This document shows, one piece after another, positions 1 through 6,403 of a stretch of 9,882 nucleotides of DNA (positions are counted from its first letter, which is position 1; every line of letters starts with the position of its first letter). The notes below the pieces were generated by a model. That model was not told where the DNA came from. It did no database searches and worked only from the letters and a program-made list of their open reading frames with translations. The stretch is taken from assembly GCA_015490395.1 (NCBI GenBank), contig WFXX01000148.1:1-9882 (forward strand), in the 5' to 3' direction. A program made the position numbers and the translations under genes. The DNA is from Gammaproteobacteria bacterium (GTDB taxonomy: Bacteria; Pseudomonadota; Gammaproteobacteria; DRLM01).

Positions 1-467
1 CCCAGCACCCGCGCCCCCCGGGCCAGCTCCGAGCCCCGGGCCTCCACGAAGAAGCCCGGCGGGAAGGGGCGGGTGACCAGGATCCGGTCCCCCTCGCGGC
101 GGGCTTCCCACATGCGCACCACCGCGTAGGGTCCCTCGGCCACCAGGCTCCCGGTGGCCACCTCCACGGCCTCGTCAGGGCCGGGCGCGGGGCACTCAGC
201 CTCACCGGGCGGGGCCCGGGCCGTTACCCGGAAGCTCACCGGCCGCTCCTCGCTGGCCCCTTGGGTGGCCGCGGCCTGCACCAGGAAGCCCTCCACGATG
301 GCCCGGGGGTAGGGGGGTAGGTCCTCGGGGGCGGCCAGGTCCTCGGCCAGGGTGCGGCCCAGGGCCTCCTCCAGGGGCAGGCGCTCGGTGCCGGTGGCCC
401 GCCAGGGCACGGCGGCGGCGAAACGCTCCTGGGCCTCGCGCAGGGGGGAAGGGCGGCTCTCGCTCAC
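1..467 (-). CDS. Divergent MoeA-like molybdopterin molybdenumtransferase, N-terminal part (partial)
   Basis: The open frame runs from a GTG at 467 off the left edge of the window, giving about 155 residues. Residues 30-63 follow the MoeA N-terminal signature (LPLEEALGRTLAEDL, then APEDLPPYPRAIVEGFLV), and residues near 70-77 contain the GASE stretch typical of one MoeA clade. Further on there is a TG..-EG-AVV segment (MoeA: TGAPLPEGADAVV) and a closing RGSELARGARVLG segment (MoeA: RGEDI..G). Family knowledge: MoeA inserts molybdate into adenylylated molybdopterin in the cytoplasm. The usual S-x-x-D-G-Y-A-V segment is A-I-V-E-G-F-L-V here, so the conserved Asp is Glu (residue 59) and the protein may be a paralogue with a changed role. 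The GTG start is chosen because GGAG lies about 6 bases upstream and no better in-frame start is seen. The gene follows folE after 40 bp. The MoeA fold assignment is fairly sure; the enzymatic activity is not. Confidence 0.72.
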   Translation of the reverse strand, partial: MSESRPSPLREAQERFAAAVPWRATGTERLPLEEALGRTLAEDLAAPEDLPPYPRAIVEGFLVQAAATQGASEERPVSFRVTARAPPGEAECPAPGPDEAVEVATGSLVAEGPYAVVRMWEARREGDRILVTRPFPPGFFVEARGSELARGARVL

Positions 468-507
468 GCTGCTCTCCAGGCTGGGGCGTGGGGGCGGCGG
501 GTGCCGG

Positions 508-1128
508 TCAGCCCCCCCGCCGGATGAGCTCCATAAACTCCATGCGGGTGCGCGCGTCGGTGCGGAAGCTGCCGCGCATGGCGCTGCTTACGGTGGAGCT
601 GTTCTGCTTCTGCACGCCGCGCATCATCATACAGAAGTGGCTGGCCTCCACCACCACGCCCACGCCCTGGGGCCGGACCACCTCCATGAGGGCGTCGGCG
701 ATCTGGCCCGTCATGCGCTCCTGCACCTGGAGACGGCGGGCGTAGAGATCCACGATGCGGGCGATCTTGCTCAAACCGATGATGCGCCCCGCGGGCAGGT
801 AGCCGATGTGGATGCGCCCGAAGAAGGGCAGCATGTGGTGCTCGCACTGGGAGTAGAACTCGATGTCCTTGACCACCACCATCTCGTGGCAGTCGCTCTC
901 GAACACCGCTCCCCGCACCGCCTCCTCCACCGTCTGGCCGTAGCCGCTGGTGAGGAAGCGCAGGGCCTGGGCGATGCGGGCCGGGGTGCGGCGCAGGCCC
1001 TCGCGCTCGGGATCCTCCCCCAACAGCGCCAGCAGCTCGCGTAGCACGGCCTCCAGGCGCCGGTCCCGGTCCCCGGCCGCCGGGGACGCAGGCTCGCCCG
1101 CCGGCCGCTCCACCCGCCTCGTGCTCAT
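508..1128 (-). CDS. folE: GTP cyclohydrolase I (FolE)
   Basis: The predicted 206-residue protein catalyses conversion of GTP to 7,8-dihydroneopterin triphosphate, the first step of tetrahydrofolate (and other pterin) synthesis, in the cytoplasm as a toroidal decamer. Visible hallmarks are CHEMVVVKDIEFYSQCEHH around residues 80-98 and EASHFCMMMRG at 161-171. C95, H98 and C166 match the family's zinc ligands, and H164 sits at the active-site histidine preceding the third ligand. The C-terminal QKQNSSTVSSAMRGSFR is typical of the family. The first 25 or so residues are Pro/Ala-rich and variable. An upstream in-frame start would add 15 residues, but ATG at 1128 is preferred because AAGGAG lies 10 bases before it. 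The gene is 102 bp downstream of the chaN-like stop and 40 bp upstream of a MoeA-like gene. No key residue is missing. Confidence 0.96.
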   Translation of the reverse strand: MSTRRVERPAGEPASPAAGDRDRRLEAVLRELLALLGEDPEREGLRRTPARIAQALRFLTSGYGQTVEEAVRGAVFESDCHEMVVVKDIEFYSQCEHHMLPFFGRIHIGYLPAGRIIGLSKIARIVDLYARRLQVQERMTGQIADALMEVVRPQGVGVVVEASHFCMMMRGVQKQNSSTVSSAMRGSFRTDARTRMEFMELIRRGG

Positions 1129-1138
1129 CGACTGGGTG

Positions 1139-1144
1139 CTCCTT
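1139..1144 (-). promoter_or_regulatory. Ribosome binding site of folE
   Basis: AAGGAG on the minus strand, 10 bases before the ATG at 1128. It decides between this start and the further-upstream in-frame start at 1173, which has no comparable site. Confidence 0.6.
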
Positions 1145-1230
1145 GTGTGCTCGCCCTCCGGATGCAGGCCCAATGATCCGGGAGCGAGCTCTGCACCGCA
1201 ACCGTATGCGGCTCAGGGAAAAGGCCAGGC

Positions 1231-2442
1231 TCAGCCTTCCGGAGGGAAGCGGGCCGTCAGCTCCAGGCGCCGGCCGTCGCGCTCCACCGCCAGAGGCAGC
1301 CAGGCCCCCGGGGGCATGCGGCGCACCGCCCGCACCACCTGCTCCAGCCCGCGCACCGGGCGTCCCGCCACCTCCACCAGGAGGTCGCCCGGGCGCAGGC
1401 CGGCCCGCTCGGCCACGCTGCCCGGCACCACCTGCTGCACGGCTACCCCTTCTCGGCGCGGCTCCAGATAGACGCCCAGGCGCGGTGGTGGGTCCTCGGG
1501 CAGGGGCGGGAAGACGAAGACCGCATCGGCATAGCCCTGCTCCAGCTGCTCGCAGCCCAGGCGCCCCTCCCAGGGCATGAGCACCGCCGTCTCCTTCACC
1601 CCCAGGTCCTCCAGCTGCCGGGGCACGCCGAAGCGGTGCATCAGATGGCCGCCCCCCATGAGGGCCACCACCAGGGGCGGTCGCCCGGAGGGTCCCCGAC
1701 GCCCCAGGGCTTCAGCGATGGAGCGGGCCATGGCCCGGTCCCAGAGGAGCTGCCCGTCCACGAAGCGCCGGAAGGCCTCGCGCTGCTCGGGGGGGATGCG
1801 CGTCGGATCGCCGCCGCCATGGGCCCGCCCCGCATGCTGGAGGAAGCTGGCTGCCAGCAGCCGCAGGTAGGCCGGCGGGGCGGGGGCAGGCCGGCCCAGG
1901 CGCTCCCGCTCGGCCGCCTCCAGGGCCTCCCAGCCGCCCCGGCGCACGCGCTCCACCGCCTCGCGCTCGGCGTTCAGGGCCAGCATGGGGATGCGGTGCA
2001 GGCGGGCGTACTCGAACAGGGGCAGGTACAGGGCGGGGTCGAAGTTCCAGTGGCGCTCCCAGCCGGCCTCCTGCAGAAGCTGGCGAGGGGTCAGCTCCCC
2101 GGCCACCCAGCGGTCCAGGGCGGCCTGGCTGGAAGGAGGGAACATCTCTAGGCCCAGCACCAGGTCCTCGCGCAGGGCCCGCAGGCCGGCCAGCACCGAG
2201 AGCTGCCACCGGTGATGGGCGGCCGTCTCGTGCTGCTCGCCCAGCAGGACCACCTGCCGCCGCGCCAGCTCCCGCAGGAGCCGGCCGTGAGCCAAGGCGG
2301 CCCCGTCCCCGGGGCGATGCCAACCGGGCTCCGGCCGGCAGCCCTCGGGCGGCCGGCCCGCCTCCGGGGCAGTGGCCGCCGCAGCGCAGGCCGCGAGCAG
2401 GCCCGCTGCCAAGGCGAGCCCGAGGAGACGGGGGGAGGTCAT
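1231..2442 (-). CDS. ChaN-family (DUF399) haem-binding-type lipoprotein with C-terminal PDZ domain
   Basis: The 403-residue protein begins with a lipoprotein signal: a short positive N-terminus, a hydrophobic core and lipobox LLAAC with Cys19 as the likely lipidated residue, so it should be membrane-anchored in the periplasm or outer membrane. Residues about 45-300 form a ChaN/Tiki-like domain: LLGEQHETAAHH, LGLEMFPPSSQAALDRW, LTPRQLLQEAGW, W.FDPALYLPLFEYAR and MGGGHLMHRFGVP. Members of this family (ChaN of Campylobacter) are linked to haem/iron uptake. Residues about 320-400 are a PDZ domain (VVPGSVAERAGLRPGDLLVEVAGRPV), which in other proteins binds C-terminal peptides. The ATG overlaps the mtfA stop as ATGA, so translation is probably coupled. 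A 102-bp gap follows before folE. The family call is confident; ligand and partner are unknown. Confidence 0.88.
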   Translation of the reverse strand: MTSPRLLGLALAAGLLAACAAAATAPEAGRPPEGCRPEPGWHRPGDGAALAHGRLLRELARRQVVLLGEQHETAAHHRWQLSVLAGLRALREDLVLGLEMFPPSSQAALDRWVAGELTPRQLLQEAGWERHWNFDPALYLPLFEYARLHRIPMLALNAEREAVERVRRGGWEALEAAERERLGRPAPAPPAYLRLLAASFLQHAGRAHGGGDPTRIPPEQREAFRRFVDGQLLWDRAMARSIAEALGRRGPSGRPPLVVALMGGGHLMHRFGVPRQLEDLGVKETAVLMPWEGRLGCEQLEQGYADAVFVFPPLPEDPPPRLGVYLEPRREGVAVQQVVPGSVAERAGLRPGDLLVEVAGRPVRGLEQVVRAVRRMPPGAWLPLAVERDGRRLELTARFPPEG

Positions 2443-3206
2443 GATCCCCCCTCCGGCCCCCCGGTCCGGGCCAAGGGGTCCTGGCGGTAGTAGGCCCGCA
2501 GCTGGCCGTAGACCGCCGGGTAGCTCCCGGCCAGGAGATCAGGGCACTCGAAGAAGGCCTCGGTGGCGCAGGCGAAGAACTCCCCGGGGTCTTCGGCGGC
2601 GTAGGGGTCCAGGGGGGCTGGCTCGCCGGCGACGATGCGCCGGCGCAGGTCCTCGAAGGCCGCGGCGAAGGCCTCGGTCCAGGCCCGGCGCTCCATGCCC
2701 CGGTGCAGAGGCGGGAAGCCGTTGGCCTCGCCGTTGAGCAGGTCCAGCTTGTGGGCCATCTCATGGATGACCACGTTGTAGCCGTCCAGCTCCTGAGCGC
2801 CCGACCACACGTCCTCCTCCGACAGGATCACCGGCCCCTGGGGCCAGGACTCGCCGGTGAGCGGCCGGCGCAGCTCGTGCTCCACCCCGGCCTCGTCCAC
2901 CCAACGCTGCACCGAGACGAAGGCCCCCGGATAGACCACCACCTCCCACCAGCCTCGGTAGGCCTCCAGGCCCAGCTCCAGGACGGGGAGACAGGCCTGA
3001 GCGGCGATGGCCAGGCGCAGGGCCTCGTCCAGCTCCTGGCCGCCGGCGCCGGTGATGGCCTTGCGGGCGAGGAAGCCGGCGGCGAGCTCCCGGAGGCGAT
3101 CCAGCTGCCTCGGGGGCAGATCCCGCAACACCGCCACCGTCTCCACCACCTCCCGCCACAGTGCCCCGGAGGGCAGTGGCGGGCGGCGCCAGGGCAGCAG
3201 GGGCAC
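2439..3206 (-). CDS. mtfA: MtfA-type zinc metallopeptidase (M90 family)
   Basis: The 255-residue soluble protein carries the M90 active site HEMAHKLD (H148, E149, H152), followed by LLNGEANGFPPLH and, about 60 residues on, PGEFFACATEAFFE, where E216 fits the third zinc ligand. The region before the active site (PVILSEEDVW...DGYNVVIHE) is typical of MtfA. In enterobacteria MtfA binds the repressor Mlc and so affects ptsG; whether that applies here is unknown because no PTS gene is in view. The start is GTG at 3206, only 6 bases after the arsC stop, with a GAGG-type ribosome site inside the end of arsC. The stop overlaps the ATG of the downstream chaN-like gene (ATGA). Length is near the usual 250-270 residues. 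Position suggests co-transcription with arsC and the PDZ lipoprotein. Confidence 0.92.
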   Translation of the reverse strand: MPLLPWRRPPLPSGALWREVVETVAVLRDLPPRQLDRLRELAAGFLARKAITGAGGQELDEALRLAIAAQACLPVLELGLEAYRGWWEVVVYPGAFVSVQRWVDEAGVEHELRRPLTGESWPQGPVILSEEDVWSGAQELDGYNVVIHEMAHKLDLLNGEANGFPPLHRGMERRAWTEAFAAAFEDLRRRIVAGEPAPLDPYAAEDPGEFFACATEAFFECPDLLAGSYPAVYGQLRAYYRQDPLARTGGPEGGS

Positions 3207-3212
3207 GGGACC

Positions 3213-3569
3213 TCAGCCCTCCAGGAGGGCGAGGGCTGCCTCCGGGGGCCGGCCCAGGGCCGCCCGGCGGCCGTCCACCACCACGATGGGCCGCTCGATG
3301 AGGATGGGATGCTCGACCATGGCCCGGATGAGGGCGGCCTCGTCCAGGCCGGGGTCGTCCAGGCCCAGCTCCTTGTAGGCCTTCTCCCGGCGACGCATCA
3401 GCTCCCGGGGCTTCAGGCCCAGCAGGCGGAGCAGCCGGCGCAGGGTGCGCTCGTCCGGGGGTTCCTTGAGGTATTCCACCACCTGCGGCTCCACGCCCCG
3501 CTCCCGCAGCAGCCGCAGCGTCTCGCGGGACTTGCTACAGCGGGGGTTGTGATAGATCACCACCTTCAC
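3213..3569 (-). CDS. arsC: ArsC-family (glutaredoxin-type) arsenate reductase or YfgD-like protein
   Basis: The 118-residue protein starts MKVVIYHNPRCSKSRETL, the thioredoxin-fold beginning of the ArsC family, with Cys11 as catalytic cysteine. The later segments HPILIERPIVV and LGRPPEAAL match the family's IxRPIVV and RPPE blocks. Family knowledge: ArsC reduces arsenate to arsenite with glutathione and glutaredoxin; the related YfgD group has no proven substrate, and the simple sequence does not separate the two. The GTG start at 3569 is chosen because AGGAGGT lies exactly 5 bases upstream. The same frame stays open upstream through the remains of a glutaredoxin gene, so an automated caller may fuse the two. 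There is no arsenite pump or ArsR gene in the window. mtfA starts 6 bases after the stop. Confidence 0.9.
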   Translation of the reverse strand: MKVVIYHNPRCSKSRETLRLLRERGVEPQVVEYLKEPPDERTLRRLLRLLGLKPRELMRRREKAYKELGLDDPGLDEAALIRAMVEHPILIERPIVVVDGRRAALGRPPEAALALLEG

Positions 3570-3574
3570 GGCAC

Positions 3575-3581
3575 ACCTCCT
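3575..3581 (-). promoter_or_regulatory. Strong ribosome binding site of arsC
   Basis: AGGAGGT, a complete Shine-Dalgarno match, 5 bases before GTG at 3569. It fixes the arsC start although the reading frame is open for another 43 codons upstream, where it encodes the C-terminal half of a glutaredoxin remnant. Confidence 0.8.
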
Positions 3582-3602
3582 GGGCTCGCGACAGGCGGCG
3601 GC

Positions 3603-3894
3603 CCCCGCCAGCAAGGCGCGGAGCCGGCCACTGGTGCGCAAGGCCTCCAGCTCTGTGCAGCCTCCGATGGGACGGCCGTCCACGAACAGCCGAGGCAACG
3701 TCCAGCGCCCGCCCGCTGGGCCATGCGTCGCCGGGCCTCGGGATCCCCATGGAGGGGATCTCCCGTTAGGGGATCTCTAGGTTCTCCAGCGAGGCCCTGG
3801 CCCTCAGGCGACAGGGGCAGTGGCGCCAGGTGTAGACCTCCGCCCGGAGCCGGCTAGGGGCCGCCCCCTGCTGCGCGTCGGTGCGCTCGTCCAT
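3603..3894 (-). pseudogene. Glutaredoxin (Grx3-like) pseudogene with a nonsense codon and two frameshifts
   Basis: Joined across three reading steps, the minus strand spells a Grx3-length protein: EVYTWRHCPCRLRARASLE, then NLEIP, a stop, REIP, then LHGDPEARRRMAQRAG, then RWTLPRLFVDGRPIGGC, then TELEALRTSGRLRALLAG. Aligned by hand to E. coli Grx3, spacing is preserved throughout. Lesions seen: TAA at 3766-3768 where the family usually has an aromatic residue (…PY.E…); a -1 shift in a run of four C at 3754-3757; another -1 shift near 3707. The active site CPYC reads CPCR, so the second cysteine position is lost. The start is uncertain; ATG at 3894 is the best guess. No stop separates the last segment from arsC in its frame. 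Neighbouring genes are intact, which argues for true decay over poor sequence, but resequencing could change this. Family role: glutathione-dependent disulfide reductase, a natural electron donor to ArsC. Confidence 0.82.
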
Positions 3895-3915
3895 GGACCC
3901 GTCCATCAGCTCCAT

Positions 3916-3947
3916 CTTACACCGGCGCCCCAAGGGGGCCGTGTCAA
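3916..3947 (-). promoter_or_regulatory. Candidate promoter with a 20-bp dyad-containing spacer, upstream of the grx remnant and arsC
   Basis: The minus strand has a perfect -35 TTGACA at 3942-3947 and TGTAAG (4 of 6 matches to TATAAT) at 3916-3921, separated by 20 bp. The spacer holds an imperfect dyad: CGGCCCCC, TT, then GGGGCGCCG with one extra base in the right arm. Long 19-20-bp spacers with a dyad operator are characteristic of promoters activated by MerR-family regulators (metal, thiol or redox sensors). That reading is inference, because no merR gene is in the window. The predicted transcript start near 3909 would serve the grx remnant, arsC, mtfA and the chaN-like gene. No alternative -10 at 16-18 bp spacing is convincing. 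Confidence 0.38.
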
Positions 3948-4047
3948 GCATCCCGGGCCGCTGACGATACAGGGGTGGGACGGCCCCCCATGCGGGGAGC
4001 GAGCCGCTGCGGGCACGGCTGTCCCTGGATGCCAACGCCGGCCGCCG

Positions 4048-6366
4048 ATGAGCACCGTTTCGGACCAGCCCCCGCCGACTGCGGATGCCCCCGTTTCTGC
4101 CGAGGCCGCCCCGCAGCGGCTGCACCGGCACCGGGAGATGCAGGAGCGGCTGCGCCGCTTCGTGGCGCGCATCCAGCAGGCCCAGAGCTTTGCGGAGGTG
4201 ATGCCGGAGATCGAGGACGACCTCCTGGCCTTGCTCAACGCCGAGCGCATCACCATCTACCAGCGATCCCGCACCCAGCCCGAGCTGGTCTCGAAGTACA
4301 AGAGCGGGGACGAGTTCCGGGAGATCCGGGTGCCCCTGTCCACCTCCTCCATCGCCGGCTATGTGGGCCTGACCCAAAAGCCGGTGCGTATCCGGGATGT
4401 CTACGACGAGAAGGAGCTGGCGGCCATCCACCCCAATTTGCGTTTCGACCGCTCCTTCGACCGCAAGAGCGGCTTCCGCACCCGCTCCATGATCGTCGTC
4501 CCCATCAAGAGCCGCGACGTGCTGCTCGGGGTGATGCAGGTGCTCAACCGGCGCGGCGGCGGGAGCTTCACCGACACGGAGCTGCGCAACGCCATCAAGC
4601 TCAGCGTCTTGGTGGGGCAGAAGTTCCATGCCGAGCTGGGCGGCACTCGCGATCCCTACGAGCATCTGGTGCTCACCGGCCGCATCAGCCAGGAGCAGCT
4701 CGACGAGTTCAAGGAGCGGGCCGAGCGCGAGGGGCTCACCGTCTCCTACCTGCTCATCACGGAGGCCGGCCTCAGCCCGGCCGAGATCGGCGCCTCCCTG
4801 GAGCGCTACTACCAGGTGCCCTACATGGGCTACGACCCCTCCATCCGCATCCCCAAGGAGCTGCTGGAGGGGATCAACGAGGCCTATCTGCGCAAGGAGC
4901 GCTGGGTGCCCGTGCAGGGCGATCGGCGCGAGGTGGTGGTGCTCATCGACGACCCCTCGGACCACCAGCGGATCATGGAGATCCAGCGGGTGCTGCGGGC
5001 CGAGCACTACGTGTTCAAGGTCTCCCTCCCGGAGGAGATCCGCCAGTACTTGGGGGACCCTGGCCTGAGCGCCGGCGGCGGGGCGGACCTCAAGGAGCTG
5101 CTGCACCGGCTGGAGGAGGAGGAGGAGGGCCTGGAGGCGGGCGAGGAGCCCCTGCTCGAGACGGTGGACGAGAACGAGGCCACCGTCATCCAGCTGGTCA
5201 ACCAGCTCATCCGCGACAGCTACCAGGCCCGGGCCTCGGACATCCACATCGAGCCCGGCCGGGGGCGCCAGCCCTCCTCGGTGCGTATCCGCGTCGACGG
5301 GGTCTGCCACCGCACCATCACCATCCCCGCCAGCCACATCCGGGCCGTGGTCTCGCGCATCAAGATCATGGCCGGCATGGACATCTCCGACCGGCGCCGG
5401 CCCCAGGACGGCAAGTGCGTGGTGCGCATCCAGGGCAAGCCGGTGGAGCTGCGCGTGGCCACCATCCCCACGGTCAACGGCGAGTCGGTGGTGATGCGCA
5501 TCCTGGCCTCCAGCCGGCCCCTGCCCCTGGACCGGCTCAACTTCTCCCGCCGCAACCTGGAGGAGATCCTCAAGGCCATCGAGCACCCCCACGGCATCTT
5601 CCTGGTGGTGGGGCCCACGGGCTCGGGCAAGACCACCACCCTGCACGCCATCCTGGCGCACATCAACACGCCCGAGCGCAAGATCTGGACCGCCGAGGAC
5701 CCGGTGGAGATCACCCAGCCGGGGCTGCAGCAGGTGCAGGTCAACCCCAAGGCCGGGCTGACCTTCGCCGCGGCCCTGCGGGCCTTCCTGCGCGCCGACC
5801 CCGACGTGATCATGATCGGCGAGATGCGCGACCGGGAGACGGCCGAGGCCGGCGTGGAGGCCTCCCTCACCGGGCACCTGGTCTTCTCCACCCTGCACAC
5901 GAACTCCGCCGCGGAGACCGTCACCCGGCTGCTGGACCTGGGCATCGACCCGGTGAGCTTCTCCGACGCCCTGCGCGGGGTGCTGGCCCAGCGCCTGGTG
6001 CGCACCCTGTGCGCCGACTGCAAGGAGGCCTACACCCCGGACGCGGAGGCGTGGAAGCTGATCCGCCGCTACTACGGCGAGGAGCGCTTCGCTGAGCTGG
6101 GGGTGGATCCGGCCTCCCACCGCCTCTACCGCGCCCGGGGCTGCGCGCGCTGCAACGGCACCGGCTACCGGGGACGCACCGGGATCCACGAGCTGCTGGT
6201 CAGCTCCCCGGCCATGCGGGACCTCATCTACCGCAAGGCCACCGCCGCGGAGATCGAGCGTCTGGCCATGGAGGAGGGGATGCGCACCCTGATGCAGGAC
6301 GGCATCGCCAAGATGCTCCAGGGGCAGACCGACCTGGAGCAGGTGCGCAAGGTGGCCGCCCGCTGA
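4048..6366 (+). CDS. GAF domain-containing PilB/GspE-family assembly ATPase
   Basis: The 772-residue cytoplasmic ATPase belongs to the type IV pilus/type II secretion family, which powers pilin assembly or secretion as a hexamer. Domains in order: a GAF domain at about 45-195 (SIAGYVGLTQKPVRI, FDRKSGFRTRSMIVVPI, VMQVLNRRGGGSFTD); an MshEN-like (T2SSE_N) domain at about 202-335; a short acidic linker near 355-369; then the ATPase, with ASDIHIEP, Walker A GPTGSGKTT at 522-530, Asp box AEDPVEITQPG, Walker B ending DPDVIMIGEMRD (586-595), His box GHLVFSTLHTN (609-619) and a tetracysteine zinc site C655, C658, C699, C702. All catalytic motifs are intact. ATG at 4048 is the only plausible start near the domain, but no clear ribosome site precedes it. 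No pilC, pilD, pilin or gsp gene is adjacent, so the partner machine is elsewhere. Pilus assembly is more likely than secretion, but this is uncertain. Confidence 0.93.
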   Translation: MSTVSDQPPPTADAPVSAEAAPQRLHRHREMQERLRRFVARIQQAQSFAEVMPEIEDDLLALLNAERITIYQRSRTQPELVSKYKSGDEFREIRVPLSTSSIAGYVGLTQKPVRIRDVYDEKELAAIHPNLRFDRSFDRKSGFRTRSMIVVPIKSRDVLLGVMQVLNRRGGGSFTDTELRNAIKLSVLVGQKFHAELGGTRDPYEHLVLTGRISQEQLDEFKERAEREGLTVSYLLITEAGLSPAEIGASLERYYQVPYMGYDPSIRIPKELLEGINEAYLRKERWVPVQGDRREVVVLIDDPSDHQRIMEIQRVLRAEHYVFKVSLPEEIRQYLGDPGLSAGGGADLKELLHRLEEEEEGLEAGEEPLLETVDENEATVIQLVNQLIRDSYQARASDIHIEPGRGRQPSSVRIRVDGVCHRTITIPASHIRAVVSRIKIMAGMDISDRRRPQDGKCVVRIQGKPVELRVATIPTVNGESVVMRILASSRPLPLDRLNFSRRNLEEILKAIEHPHGIFLVVGPTGSGKTTTLHAILAHINTPERKIWTAEDPVEITQPGLQQVQVNPKAGLTFAAALRAFLRADPDVIMIGEMRDRETAEAGVEASLTGHLVFSTLHTNSAAETVTRLLDLGIDPVSFSDALRGVLAQRLVRTLCADCKEAYTPDAEAWKLIRRYYGEERFAELGVDPASHRLYRARGCARCNGTGYRGRTGIHELLVSSPAMRDLIYRKATAAEIERLAMEEGMRTLMQDGIAKMLQGQTDLEQVRKVAAR

Positions 6367-6367
6367 G

Positions 6368-6403
6368 GCCGGGCGGCGGTCGGAGGGTCTCAGCTCGCCC
6401 GGC
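6368..6403. terminator. Weak stem-loop between convergent pilB-like gene and hypothetical gene
   Basis: GCCGGGCG at 6368-6375 pairs with CGCCCGGC at 6396-6403 across a 20-base loop, starting right after the ATPase stop and extending into the last codons of the opposing gene. There is no T-run on either side, so intrinsic termination is only a possibility. Confidence 0.2.

Noticed and set aside
1145..1230. Weak promoter (TTGCGG, 17 bp, GATCAT) and short inverted repeat CCGCA/TGCGG between the chaN-like gene and folE
   Set aside because: Only 3 and 4 of 6 matches and a 5-bp stem; not distinguishable from chance in this composition, though a folE promoter here is plausible from the 102-bp gap.
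4015..4034. Possible sigma-54 promoter (GGGCACG) upstream of the assembly ATPase
   Set aside because: The -12 element (TTGC) is absent at the required spacing. A sigma-70 -10 (GATACA, 3966-3971) has no fitting -35 either, so no promoter is called for this gene.
3766..6189. An 807-codon open frame on the minus strand opposite the assembly ATPase gene
   Set aside because: It is the antisense shadow of a GC-rich coding gene (low-complexity Leu/His/Gly/Asp-rich translation). Only its last 40 or so codons are meaningful, as the N-terminal part of the glutaredoxin remnant.
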